Assembly: GCF_004114935.1 (NCBI RefSeq)
Contig: NZ_CP022221.1
Span: 6,407,001-6,471,000 of the forward strand
Length of the DNA: 64,000 nucleotides
Source of the DNA: Bradyrhizobium zhanjiangense
GTDB taxonomy: Bacteria; Pseudomonadota; Alphaproteobacteria; Rhizobiales; Xanthobacteraceae
Reading direction: 5' to 3'
Positions 8,582-16,246 of the stretch are shown in pieces. How positions within the stretch are numbered: the first letter of the stretch is position 1; each line of letters starts with the position of its first letter. The notes beneath the pieces are model-generated. The model ran no database searches. It saw nothing but the letters and a program-made list of their open reading frames with translations, and was not told the DNA's origin. The position numbers and the translations under genes are program-made.

Positions 8582-9558
8582 GAGATTGCTCCTGCACTCT
8601 TCCTCACCGGTCGTCGTGCAAGCGCGACCAGCCCCTGCTGCAAGGCGATGAAGGCGAACAGCAGCACGCCGGTCGCGATCTTAGTCCACCAGCTTGACAG
8701 CGTGCCATCGAAATTGATGTAGGTCTGGATCAGGCCCTGAATCAGCACGCCGAGGAAGGTGCCGATCACTGATCCCTGCCCGCCGGTGAGCAGCGTGCCG
8801 CCGATCACGACGGCCGCGATGGTGTCGAGCTCGACGCCGACCGCGGAGAGCGAATAGCCCGCACTGGTGTAGAAGGAGAAGACGATGCCGGCGATGCCCG
8901 CCAGCAGGCTCGACAGCATGTAGATCTTCACCGTCATCTTGCCGACTGCAACGCCCATCAGGCTCGCGGTCGCCCGGCTGCCGCCGAGCGCATAGACATT
9001 GGCGCCGAACCGGGTGAGATGCAGCAGCAGGGCGCCGCCGATCACGATCACCAGCATGATGATCGCGATCGCCGTCAGCCGTCCGCCGCCGGGCATCCGC
9101 AGCGCGAAGTCCGACACGGTGGAGTAGACCGGCGCGGTGATCGGCACCGATTCCGTCGAGAGCAGGAAGCTCGCACCGCGTGCCAAGAACATGCCGGCGA
9201 GCGTGACGATGAAGGGCGGCAGGTCGAAGACATGGATCACGGCGCCCATTGTAGCCCCGAACCCAGCCGAGAGCACCAGGATGGCGGCGAAAGCGACCAG
9301 CGGCGGCACGCCCCAGCGCTCGATGGCCAGCGCCACGAACACAGTGGTGAAACCGATCACCGAGCCGACCGAGAGATCGATGCCGCCGGAGATGATGACG
9401 AAGGTCATGCCGATCGCGACGATGCCGAGGAAAGCGTTGTCGGTGAGGAGATTGCCGACCACGCGGGTCGAGGCAATGTTGGGGAATTGCATCGCGCAGA
9501 GCGCAAAGCCGGCGACGAGCACGATGGCCGTGATGAGGACGGGCGGCAGGCCTTTCAT
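8578..9558 (-). CDS. yjfF: CUT2 sugar ABC transporter permease, YjfF type
   Basis: A 326-residue polytopic permease with the CUT2 signature GGIDLSVGSVIGF in the second membrane segment and GGTLLTGGQGSVIGT late in the chain. It pairs with the YtfT-type permease encoded just upstream; in E. coli YtfT and YjfF form the heterodimeric channel for galactofuranose. A longer open frame runs upstream to 10647, but it passes through the other permease gene in another frame and is Arg/His-rich nonsense. The true start is the ATG at 9558, overlapping the upstream stop by 4 bp. It also overlaps the regulator gene downstream by 4 bp. Confidence 0.9.
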   Translation of the reverse strand: MKGLPPVLITAIVLVAGFALCAMQFPNIASTRVVGNLLTDNAFLGIVAIGMTFVIISGGIDLSVGSVIGFTTVFVALAIERWGVPPLVAFAAILVLSAGFGATMGAVIHVFDLPPFIVTLAGMFLARGASFLLSTESVPITAPVYSTVSDFALRMPGGGRLTAIAIIMLVIVIGGALLLHLTRFGANVYALGGSRATASLMGVAVGKMTVKIYMLSSLLAGIAGIVFSFYTSAGYSLSAVGVELDTIAAVVIGGTLLTGGQGSVIGTFLGVLIQGLIQTYINFDGTLSSWWTKIATGVLLFAFIALQQGLVALARRPVRKSAGAIS

Positions 9559-10547
9559 GCTTTGGACCTCCGCACCCGCGCGGCGATTCCGGCAATGCCG
9601 GCGAATTTCGGCGATTGCAGCAACAGCACCGCGAGCACCACCACCGCCTTGACCAGCAAATTGAACTCCGGCGGATAGCCGGACAAGAGGATCCCGGTGT
9701 TCATGGTCTGGATGATCAGCGCGCCGAGCACGGCGAGCAACAGGCTGAAGCGGCCGCCGAACAGCGAGGTGCCGCCTATCACCACCGCAAGAATGGCGTC
9801 GAGCTCGAGCCAGAGGCCGGCATTGTTGGCATCCGCGCCCATGATGTCGGCGGCTGCGATCACGCCGGCGAGCGCCGCGCAGACGCCGCACCAGACATAG
9901 ACCGACAAGATCATGGCCCGCGTGCCGACGCCGGCGAGCTCGCTTGCGCGCGCATTGCCGCCGGTCGCCTCGATCAGCAGCCCCAGCGCCGAGCCGCGCA
10001 CCACCGCGCCGGTGAGGATCAGCATGCCCAAGGCAATCGCGACCGGCACCGGCAGGCCGAGAATGGCGCCATTGCCGAGCCAGACCAGATCCGGCGAAGA
10101 GAAGGTCACGATGCGCCCCTCGGTGATCAGCTGGGCGATGCCGCGTCCGGCCACCATCAGGATCAGCGTCGCCACAATCGGCTGCATGCCGAGCACGGCA
10201 ACGAGGAAGCCGTTCCAGAGCCCACAGACGAGTCCGGCACCGAGCGCAGCCCCCAGCACGATCGGCAGACCGTGGCTGTCGGCGAGGCTCGCCGCGATCG
10301 CGCCCGAGATCGCCATGACGGCGCCGACCGACAGGTCGATGCCGCGCGTGGCGATTACCAGCACCATGCCGAGCGAAAGCAGCGCCACCGGCGTGCCACG
10401 GTTGAGCACGTCGATCAGGCTGCCAAACAGCCGGCCGTCCTGGAGACGCAGGTCGAAGAATTGCGGCGACACCACGCGATCGACCGCCAGGATGACGACC
10501 AGCGCAAGGATCTGGGCAAGGCCGCGGCGCGGCAACAGCGCTGTCAT
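9555..10547 (-). CDS. ytfT: CUT2 sugar ABC transporter permease, YtfT type
   Basis: A 330-residue polytopic permease with RGIDLSVGAVMAISG in the early signature position and GGTSLFGGRFSL late in the chain. It forms a heterodimer with the YjfF-type permease (inferred from family). Its start overlaps the end of the ATPase gene and its stop overlaps the start of yjfF, each by 4 bp, so the three are translationally coupled. The C-terminal Arg/Lys tail is predicted to be cytoplasmic. Confidence 0.9.
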   Translation of the reverse strand: MTALLPRRGLAQILALVVILAVDRVVSPQFFDLRLQDGRLFGSLIDVLNRGTPVALLSLGMVLVIATRGIDLSVGAVMAISGAIAASLADSHGLPIVLGAALGAGLVCGLWNGFLVAVLGMQPIVATLILMVAGRGIAQLITEGRIVTFSSPDLVWLGNGAILGLPVPVAIALGMLILTGAVVRGSALGLLIEATGGNARASELAGVGTRAMILSVYVWCGVCAALAGVIAAADIMGADANNAGLWLELDAILAVVIGGTSLFGGRFSLLLAVLGALIIQTMNTGILLSGYPPEFNLLVKAVVVLAVLLLQSPKFAGIAGIAARVRRSKA

Positions 10548-12088
10548 GCCCGGCCCTCATGCGCAACGCTGGCGCCGTCCGCGGCGATGGCCGCAAGAAT
10601 GTTGCCGACGTCGATCGCCTCGCCTGCGAGCTCCTCGACATGGGCACGATCGCGTAACACCACGACGCGATCGGAATAGGTCACGATCTCATCCAGCTCG
10701 GAGGAGATCACGAGCAGTGCGAGGCCGTCGTCGCAGAGCTCGCGGATCAGACGGATGATCTCGGCATGCGCGCCGACATCGATGCCGCGGGTCGGCTCGT
10801 CCAACACCAGCAGGCGCGGCGATGTCGCGAGCCAGCGCGCCAGCAGCACTTTCTGCTGATTGCCGCCGGAGAGCAGGCCGACGGCGCGCTCCGGGTCCGC
10901 CGGCCGGATGTCGAGCATCTTGACGTAACGGCGCGCGATCTCGTCCTGCTCGCGGCGCGACAGCGGGCGATGCAGCCCGCGCTTGGCCTGGAGCGCGAGC
11001 ACGATGTTCTCACGCACGCTGAGCTCGGCGACGATGCCGTCAGTCTTGCGCTCCTCCGGGCAATAGCCAAAACCGTGGCGGACGCCGTCGCGCGGCGACT
11101 GGAGCCGCACGGGGGTGCCTTCCACCCTCGCCTGCCCGCGATCGGCGCGTTCGGCGCCGAACACCAGCCGCGCCGTCTCGGTCCGGCCCGAGCCGAGCAG
11201 GCCGGCCAGACCGACGACCTCGCCATGGCGCAGCTCGAGATTGAACGGCGCGACATAGCCGGCCTTGCCGTAACCCTCGAAGCTCGCGCAGATCTCGCGC
11301 GCCTTGTGCTCGGTGGCAGAAGCCCGCGCGCTAGTGGTCTCGGCCAGCTCGCGACCGAGCATCATCCGGATCAATTCCAGCCGCGGCAGCGAAGCCGTCT
11401 CGCGCTCCCCGACCAGGCGGCCGTTGCGCAAGACCGTGATGCGGTCGGAGATCTCGTAGACCTGGTCCAGGAAGTGGCTGACGAAGACGATGCCGATGCC
11501 GCGCTTTGCGAGCTGGCGCATGATGCCGAAGAGAATCTCGACCTCGTGGCGGTCGAGGCTCGCGGTCGGCTCGTCCAGGATCAGCACGCGTGCGGAGAGA
11601 TCGACGGCCCGCGCGATCGCGGTGACGTGCTGCACGGCGACCGAATAGCTGCCGAGCGGCGCGCCGACGTCGATGTCGAGGCCAAAGTCCGCGAGCAAGG
11701 CCTTGGCGCGGCGACGCATCTCGCCTTCGCGGACAATGCCGAAACGCATCGGCTGGCGGTCGAGAAACAGATTCTGTGCCACCGAGAGGTTCGGCAGCAG
11801 ATTGACTTCCTGGTAGACGGTGGCAATGCCGGCCTGAAGCGCGGCCTTGGCCGAGCGCGGCGCGATGGCTTCGCCACTCATCCTGACGATGCCGGCATCG
11901 CGCGGGAACACGCCGGTGACCGCCTTGATCAGCGTGGACTTGCCGGCGCCGTTCTCCCCGAGCAGCGCATGGATCTCGCCGGCGCGCAGCGTGAAGTCGA
12001 CCTCCTGCAACGCACGCACAGCACCGAAGCTTTTGCTGATCCCGCGCACCTCCAGAAGGGCCGGAGCAGGATCGGGGCTGTTCTCCAT
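10544..12088 (-). CDS. ytfR: CUT2 sugar ABC transporter ATPase, YtfR type
   Basis: A 514-residue tandem ATPase. The first Walker A is GENGAGKSTLIKAVTG, the second is the degenerate GLLGSGRTETARLVFG, and the C-terminal half has LSGGNQQKVLLARWL followed by LDEPTRGIDVG. The frame can start at a GTG at 12130. The ATG at 12088 is preferred because it is preceded by GGCGGGAG at good spacing and gives a length close to E. coli YtfR (500). It energises the YtfT/YjfF channel and lies just downstream of the ytfQ-type binding-protein gene, separated by about 120 bp. Confidence 0.88.
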   Translation of the reverse strand: MENSPDPAPALLEVRGISKSFGAVRALQEVDFTLRAGEIHALLGENGAGKSTLIKAVTGVFPRDAGIVRMSGEAIAPRSAKAALQAGIATVYQEVNLLPNLSVAQNLFLDRQPMRFGIVREGEMRRRAKALLADFGLDIDVGAPLGSYSVAVQHVTAIARAVDLSARVLILDEPTASLDRHEVEILFGIMRQLAKRGIGIVFVSHFLDQVYEISDRITVLRNGRLVGERETASLPRLELIRMMLGRELAETTSARASATEHKAREICASFEGYGKAGYVAPFNLELRHGEVVGLAGLLGSGRTETARLVFGAERADRGQARVEGTPVRLQSPRDGVRHGFGYCPEERKTDGIVAELSVRENIVLALQAKRGLHRPLSRREQDEIARRYVKMLDIRPADPERAVGLLSGGNQQKVLLARWLATSPRLLVLDEPTRGIDVGAHAEIIRLIRELCDDGLALLVISSELDEIVTYSDRVVVLRDRAHVEELAGEAIDVGNILAAIAADGASVAHEGRA

Positions 12089-12211
12089 GACAACGTCACT
12101 CCCGCCAGTGCCCGCCGATGATGCGGTCACCCAGCCTATTCGTTCGCATAGCGATTTCGAAGGGGGTATCGCCGGACCACCGAAACATGGCGGTCCGGCG
12201 CAGCGCCCGCC

Positions 12212-13177
12212 TCAGTAACCGAGGCCCTTCTTGCTGTCGTAGATCTTCTGCGGATCGTCGGCAGCGGTATAGAGCTTGGACTCGGTCTGGATCCACTTCG
12301 GCGGAACCGTGCCCTTGCCCTTGAATGCCGCAATCGCATCGAGCGCCGGGCCGGCCATGTTCGGCGTCAGCTCGACGGTCGCATTGGCTTCGCCGGCGGC
12401 CATCGCCTTGAAGATATCGGGGACCGCATCGATGGAGACGGTGAGGATCTCCTTGCCGGGCTTGAGGCCGGCTTCCTTCATCGCCTGGATCGCACCGACC
12501 ATCATGTCATCGTTGTGGGCGTAGACCGCGCAGATCGACTTGCCGCCGCCTTCGGCCTTGATGAAGCTCTCCATCACCTCCTTGCCCTTGGCGCGGGTGA
12601 AGTCGCCCGTCTGGCTGCGCACCACCTTCAGGTTCGCATGCTTGGCGATGGCGGTGTCGAAACCCTTCTTGCGGTTAGCCGCGACGCTCGCGCCGACCGT
12701 GCCCTGCAATTCGACGATGTTGCAGGCCTTAGCCCCGACGGTCTTGGCCAGCCAGTCGCCGGCGACCTCGCCTTCGTGCACGCTGTCGGAGGTGACAGCG
12801 GTGAGATAGAGCTCCTTGCCAGAGGGATCGATGTCGCGGTCGAGCAGCACGACCGGGATCTTGGCCTCCTTGGCTTCCTTCAGCACCGAATCCCAGCCGG
12901 TCGAGACGACTGGCGCAAGGAAGATCGCGTCGACATTCTGCGCGATGAAGGAGCGGATCGCCTTGATCTGGTTCTCCTGCTTCTGCTGCGCGTCTGCGAT
13001 CTTGAGATTGACCTTTCGCTTGGCGGCTTCCTGCTTGGAGACCGAGGTCTCTGCCGCGCGCCAGCCGGATTCCGATCCGATCTGCGAGAAGCCGATGGTG
13101 AGCTCGGCGGCATTCGCCGGCAGGGCAAGCAGCAACGCGGCCGTGGCGCTGGCCGCAAAGAGGGCTTTGAAGGTCAT
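12212..13177 (-). CDS. ytfQ: Periplasmic sugar-binding protein, YtfQ (galactofuranose-binding) type
   Basis: A 321-residue precursor starting MTFKALFAAS with a signal peptide ending near ANA-AELTIGFSQIG. The mature protein has ADAQQKQENQIKAIRSFIAQ, then LDRDIDPSGKELYLTAVTSD, then CAVYAHNDDMMVGAI. These resemble E. coli YtfQ, which binds galactofuranose and galactopyranose. A TTGGGAG ribosome site lies 9 nt before the ATG, so the 28 extra upstream codons are rejected. It is the first gene of the leftward array; an inverted repeat lies about 110-130 bp upstream. Confidence 0.9.
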   Translation of the reverse strand: MTFKALFAASATAALLLALPANAAELTIGFSQIGSESGWRAAETSVSKQEAAKRKVNLKIADAQQKQENQIKAIRSFIAQNVDAIFLAPVVSTGWDSVLKEAKEAKIPVVLLDRDIDPSGKELYLTAVTSDSVHEGEVAGDWLAKTVGAKACNIVELQGTVGASVAANRKKGFDTAIAKHANLKVVRSQTGDFTRAKGKEVMESFIKAEGGGKSICAVYAHNDDMMVGAIQAMKEAGLKPGKEILTVSIDAVPDIFKAMAAGEANATVELTPNMAGPALDAIAAFKGKGTVPPKWIQTESKLYTAADDPQKIYDSKKGLGY

Positions 13178-13285
13178 CAGGCGTGTCTCCCAAGATGTTT
13201 GTCCGGGGCGCCGATGGTAGCATGGCACCCGCGGGCCGGCCTTCGAGGCGGCGGAAGTCACTATTTCACGGAAGAATGGTTCCGT

Positions 13286-13306
13286 ATAGTCATATTATTT
13301 GACTAT
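13286..13306. promoter_or_regulatory. Perfect inverted repeat upstream of ytfQ, candidate operator
   Basis: ATAGTCA and TGACTAT form perfect 7-bp arms around an AT-rich 7-bp spacer, in an AT-rich patch unlike the surrounding GC-rich DNA. It lies 109-129 bp upstream of the first gene of the sugar array and is a candidate site for the FCD regulator in that array. A LacI-type regulator encoded elsewhere is an alternative. Confidence 0.5.
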
Positions 13307-13421
13307 TTAGTGGAAGGTGAGCGGCGGAACCGGCTGGCCGCATAGATGACACGCACAGCGCGATTTTATTCCACAGATGCAACGCGGAGATGAAGGAGAA
13401 ATTGTGGACAGCGACAGCGCG

Positions 13422-13725
13422 CTCCCTCGCCCCGTTCTTACGGGCCGCGACGAGCTTCGCTCGCGCTGAGAGGGTTGGGGTGAGGGGGATCTCCGCGAAA
13501 ACAGTGAGAGACGGACTCGTAACCTCTCCTCCCCGTCATTGCGAGCGCAGCGAAGCAATCCAGAATCCCTCCGCGGAATGACTCTGGATTGCTTCGCTGC
13601 GCTCGCAATGACGATGTGGCGAGAGCTGTGCTTATGTCGGCCTAATCGACTCGTGGAGAGCCCACCTCACCCGGAATTTGCTTTCGCAAAATCCGGCCTC
13701 TCCCCGCAAGCGGGAGAGGCGAAGA
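13422..13725. repeat. Cluster of dispersed palindromic repeats with a perfect 31-bp inverted repeat
   Basis: The rest of the 549-bp gap between ytfQ and the FAH-family gene is filled with repeats. A CTCTCCCCGC-type element occupies about 13422-13500 and 13661-13725. Between them, 13534-13613 is a separate element whose 31-bp arms (13534-13564 and 13583-13613) are exact reverse complements starting CGTCATTGCGAGCGCAGCG, around an 18-bp loop. A related element is at 34497-34612. Confidence 0.8.
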
Positions 13726-13726
13726 G

Positions 13727-14899
13727 CTAGATCAGCTTTCGCTGCGCGAGATTCTTCATCAGTGCGCCGATGCCGAAGGTCCACGGCTCGCACTCGTCGC
13801 TGGTGCGCATGCGGTTGACGAGCTTGCCGAGCTGGGGCGCGGCGATCGTGACGATGTCGTCGCGCTTGTGGGTGAACCCCTGCCCCGGCGCATCGCGGTC
13901 CTCGACGGGCGCGAACATCGTGCCGAGGAACAGCACGAAACCATCTGGATATTGATGCACCTTGCCGATGGTCTGCGCGACGAGATCGGTCGGGTCGCGG
14001 CTGATCTTGCTGATCGAGGAATGGCCGTTGAGAACGAATCCGTCCGCGCCCTTCACGTTGAGGCTGATGTCCAGCCTGCGCGCGTCGTCCAGCGAGAACG
14101 TGTCGTCGAACAGGCGTAGCAGCGGGCCGATCGCGCAAGAGGCGTTGTTGTCCTTGGCCTTCGACAGCAGCAGCGCCGAGCGGCCCTCGAAGTCACGCAG
14201 GTTCACGTCGTTGCCAAGCGCGCCGCCGACGATCCTACCGCGGCTCGAGACGAACAGCACGAGCTCGGGCTCGGGGTTGTTCCAGGTCGATTTCGGATGC
14301 AGGCCGGCATCCATGCCGGTGCCGACCGACGACAATGTCGGCGCCTTGGTGAAGACCTCGGCATCGGGACCGATGCCGACCTCGAGATATTGGCTCCAGG
14401 CGTTCTGGTCGATCAGCACCTGCTTTAGATGCATCGCCTGGTCCGAGCCGGGCTTGAGCTTCGACAGATCGTCGCCGATCAGCCGCGTCACTTCTTTGCG
14501 GATCGCTTCAGCCGAGGCAGGGTTGCCCTTGGCGCGCTCCTCGATCACGCGCTCCAGCATCGAGATCGCGAAGGTGACGCCGGCGGCCTTCAGCGTCTGG
14601 AGATCGACGGGTGCAAGCAGCCATGGCTTCTGACGATCGCGCCCATCGGGTGCCGTGTTGGCGACGATGGCTTCGAGATCGCCGATGCGCTCGCCCTTGG
14701 TCGAGCTAAGCGCCTTGGCTGGATCGTCCTCTTCGCAGAGCGCGCTGATGGTGGGGAATTTCGCCGTGACGTCGAAGACGCCGTCGCCCCGCACGGCGAC
14801 GACGGCGGGCCCATTCGCCTGCGGCAGCCAGACGCGGCCGGCCAGCGTTCCCTGCGTGCCGTCCTCGGGGAGAAGGTCTTTAACCGTCAATGTCGTCAT
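13727..14899 (-). CDS. Fumarylacetoacetate-hydrolase-fold protein, probable 2-keto-3-deoxy-sugar-acid dehydratase (XylX-like)
   Basis: A 390-residue protein whose C-terminal half has the FAH fold. NNPEPELVLFVSSRGRIVGG holds the paired metal-ligand Glu residues, GNDVNLRDFEGRSALLLSKAKD holds the Asp and Lys, and a TMFAPVEDRDAPGQGFTH segment follows. The long N-terminal half and total length resemble the group containing Caulobacter XylX, which removes water from 2-keto-3-deoxy-pentonate on the way to alpha-ketoglutarate semialdehyde. Beside a sugar 1-dehydrogenase and lactonase this function is plausible, but it is inferred from context. It is separated from the array by 549 bp of repeats, so it is probably transcribed separately. 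Confidence 0.72.
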   Translation of the reverse strand: MTTLTVKDLLPEDGTQGTLAGRVWLPQANGPAVVAVRGDGVFDVTAKFPTISALCEEDDPAKALSSTKGERIGDLEAIVANTAPDGRDRQKPWLLAPVDLQTLKAAGVTFAISMLERVIEERAKGNPASAEAIRKEVTRLIGDDLSKLKPGSDQAMHLKQVLIDQNAWSQYLEVGIGPDAEVFTKAPTLSSVGTGMDAGLHPKSTWNNPEPELVLFVSSRGRIVGGALGNDVNLRDFEGRSALLLSKAKDNNASCAIGPLLRLFDDTFSLDDARRLDISLNVKGADGFVLNGHSSISKISRDPTDLVAQTIGKVHQYPDGFVLFLGTMFAPVEDRDAPGQGFTHKRDDIVTIAAPQLGKLVNRMRTSDECEPWTFGIGALMKNLAQRKLI

Positions 14900-15000
14900 G
14901 GCCGCGTCCTCGCTGTTTTTCGGACCGGCCGCATCATTCGACGGCCGGTCCCCTTGGCGAAGACCAATAAACGTCTGGCGAGGGAAGTCCAGAGCGGCGG

Positions 15001-15978
15001 CTATGCCCCCGCCCGCGCCTTCCCCGCCGCAATCTGCTGAAGCGCCCAGCGTGCGTTCTTGCGAACATCGGGATCGGGATCATCGGCGATCACGGCCAAG
15101 AATGCTTCGCCGTCGGGATGGGCGATCTCGCCGAGCGCTGCGGCGGCCTCCTTGCGCAGATTGGCCTGGTCGTGATTGACGCAATTGCCGATCGGGCGCA
15201 CCGCGCGTTCGATCTTCATCTTGCCGAGGCTGCGGATCGCCTTCAGCCGCACCTGCCAGAACTCGTCGGCAAGGCAGGCGACGAGCTGATCGGCCGCGAG
15301 CGAACCGTTGACGTTGAGGCCCAGCGTTTCCGCAGCCATCTCCCGCACCATCCAGTCCGAGTCCTTCAACGCACGCGTGATCGTCTCCGCGGCAGGCTTC
15401 ATCTGCGAGAATGCAAGCGCGCTCACGGCGGCGCGGCGCACATGGGCGTCGGGATCGTTGATCAGCGCCGTCAGCGCGGGGATGGATTCTTCCAGCTTCA
15501 GGAAGCCGATCACGCCGATCGCCTGCACGCGCACGGCGGCATCGGAATCCTGTAATGCTTCCAGCGCCGGCTTCAGCGTGTCCTTGCGACGCAGCTCCTT
15601 GAGCGCGCGCAGTGCGCCCATGCGGACGAAGGCGTGGGGATGCCTCACCAGCGGCAGGATCACATCGGCGCAAGCGGGATCCTTGAATTCGGCCATGCTG
15701 TCGGCCGCGGCGCCCGCGACGATTCTCTCGGGGTCGACCAGCAGCTTTACCAGCGCGCTCGCGGCCTCCGGCCCGTCGAACTCGCCGAGCGCCATCGCGA
15801 CCTGCTGGCGCACGCCTGCGTCGGGATCGGCCACCATGTTGGCGAGATGAGCGACCGCGGCGGGATCGCCGGAATGGCCGAGTGCGATGATGGCGACACG
15901 GCGCTCGGCGGGATCGGCCGCCTGGAGCCGCTCATCAGCGTCGTCGAGATCGTCATAGGACTCGAACGGGCTCGACAT
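15001..15978 (-). CDS. HEAT-repeat protein of the AprA-like redox cluster
   Basis: A 325-residue protein made of about eight helical HEAT-like repeats. Each has a DPDAxVRxxAAxALG pattern; examples are near ADPDAGVRQQVAMALGEF, NDPDAHVRRAAVSALAFS and DDPDPDVRKNARWALQQI. Such proteins are scaffolds or partner-binding modules with no catalytic residues. Its ATG is 2 bp past the ferredoxin stop, so it is made with the ferredoxin and the AprA-like flavoprotein. An open frame continues upstream to 16059 over the ferredoxin gene and is rejected. It may be an assembly or docking factor for the flavoprotein-ferredoxin complex; this is inference. Confidence 0.85.
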   Translation of the reverse strand: MSSPFESYDDLDDADERLQAADPAERRVAIIALGHSGDPAAVAHLANMVADPDAGVRQQVAMALGEFDGPEAASALVKLLVDPERIVAGAAADSMAEFKDPACADVILPLVRHPHAFVRMGALRALKELRRKDTLKPALEALQDSDAAVRVQAIGVIGFLKLEESIPALTALINDPDAHVRRAAVSALAFSQMKPAAETITRALKDSDWMVREMAAETLGLNVNGSLAADQLVACLADEFWQVRLKAIRSLGKMKIERAVRPIGNCVNHDQANLRKEAAAALGEIAHPDGEAFLAVIADDPDPDVRKNARWALQQIAAGKARAGA

Positions 15979-15980
15979 GA

Positions 15981-16214
15981 CTACCTCAACAAATACGGAA
16001 TGTTGACGGTGACGGCGCCGGTCGGGCAATCCGCCTCGCAGGGCATGCAGTACCAGCACTCGTCATAGGCCATGTAGGCTTTGTTGGTCATGTCGCTGAT
16101 GCGCAGCACGTCGAGCGGGCAGACGTCGACGCACACGGTGCAGCCCTTGTCGGCGATGCATTTGGCGTCGTCGACGACCACCGGAACCGATGTCTGATAG
16201 GACGCGAGAGGCAT
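15981..16214 (-). CDS. Two-[4Fe-4S] ferredoxin, AprB-like
   Basis: A 77-residue ferredoxin with eight cysteines in two motifs. The first is C19-x5-C25-x2-C28-x3-C32-P. The second is C53-x2-C56-x2-C59-x3-C63-P. The longer spacing in the first motif is typical of the electron-transfer subunit of adenylylsulfate reductase, AprB, though without AprB's C-terminal extension. It lies 32 bp downstream of the AprA-like flavoprotein gene, so it is the likely redox partner. In the cell it would pass electrons between the FAD subunit and either the NADP reductase or another carrier. Confidence 0.88.
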   Translation of the reverse strand: MPLASYQTSVPVVVDDAKCIADKGCTVCVDVCPLDVLRISDMTNKAYMAYDECWYCMPCEADCPTGAVTVNIPYLLR

Positions 16215-16246
16215 CGTTATCTCCTGTTGCTTGCTGTGATGAGGGC

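Noticed and set aside
8578..10647. A 689-codon reading frame suggesting a fused double protein
   Set aside because: Only the part from 9558 down is a permease. The upstream half is an out-of-frame reading of the YtfT-type permease gene, and the ATGA overlap shows the true start.
13422..13725. Possible CRISPR array or terminator array
   Set aside because: Repeats are different palindromic families, not regular identical units with unique spacers, and no cas gene is present.
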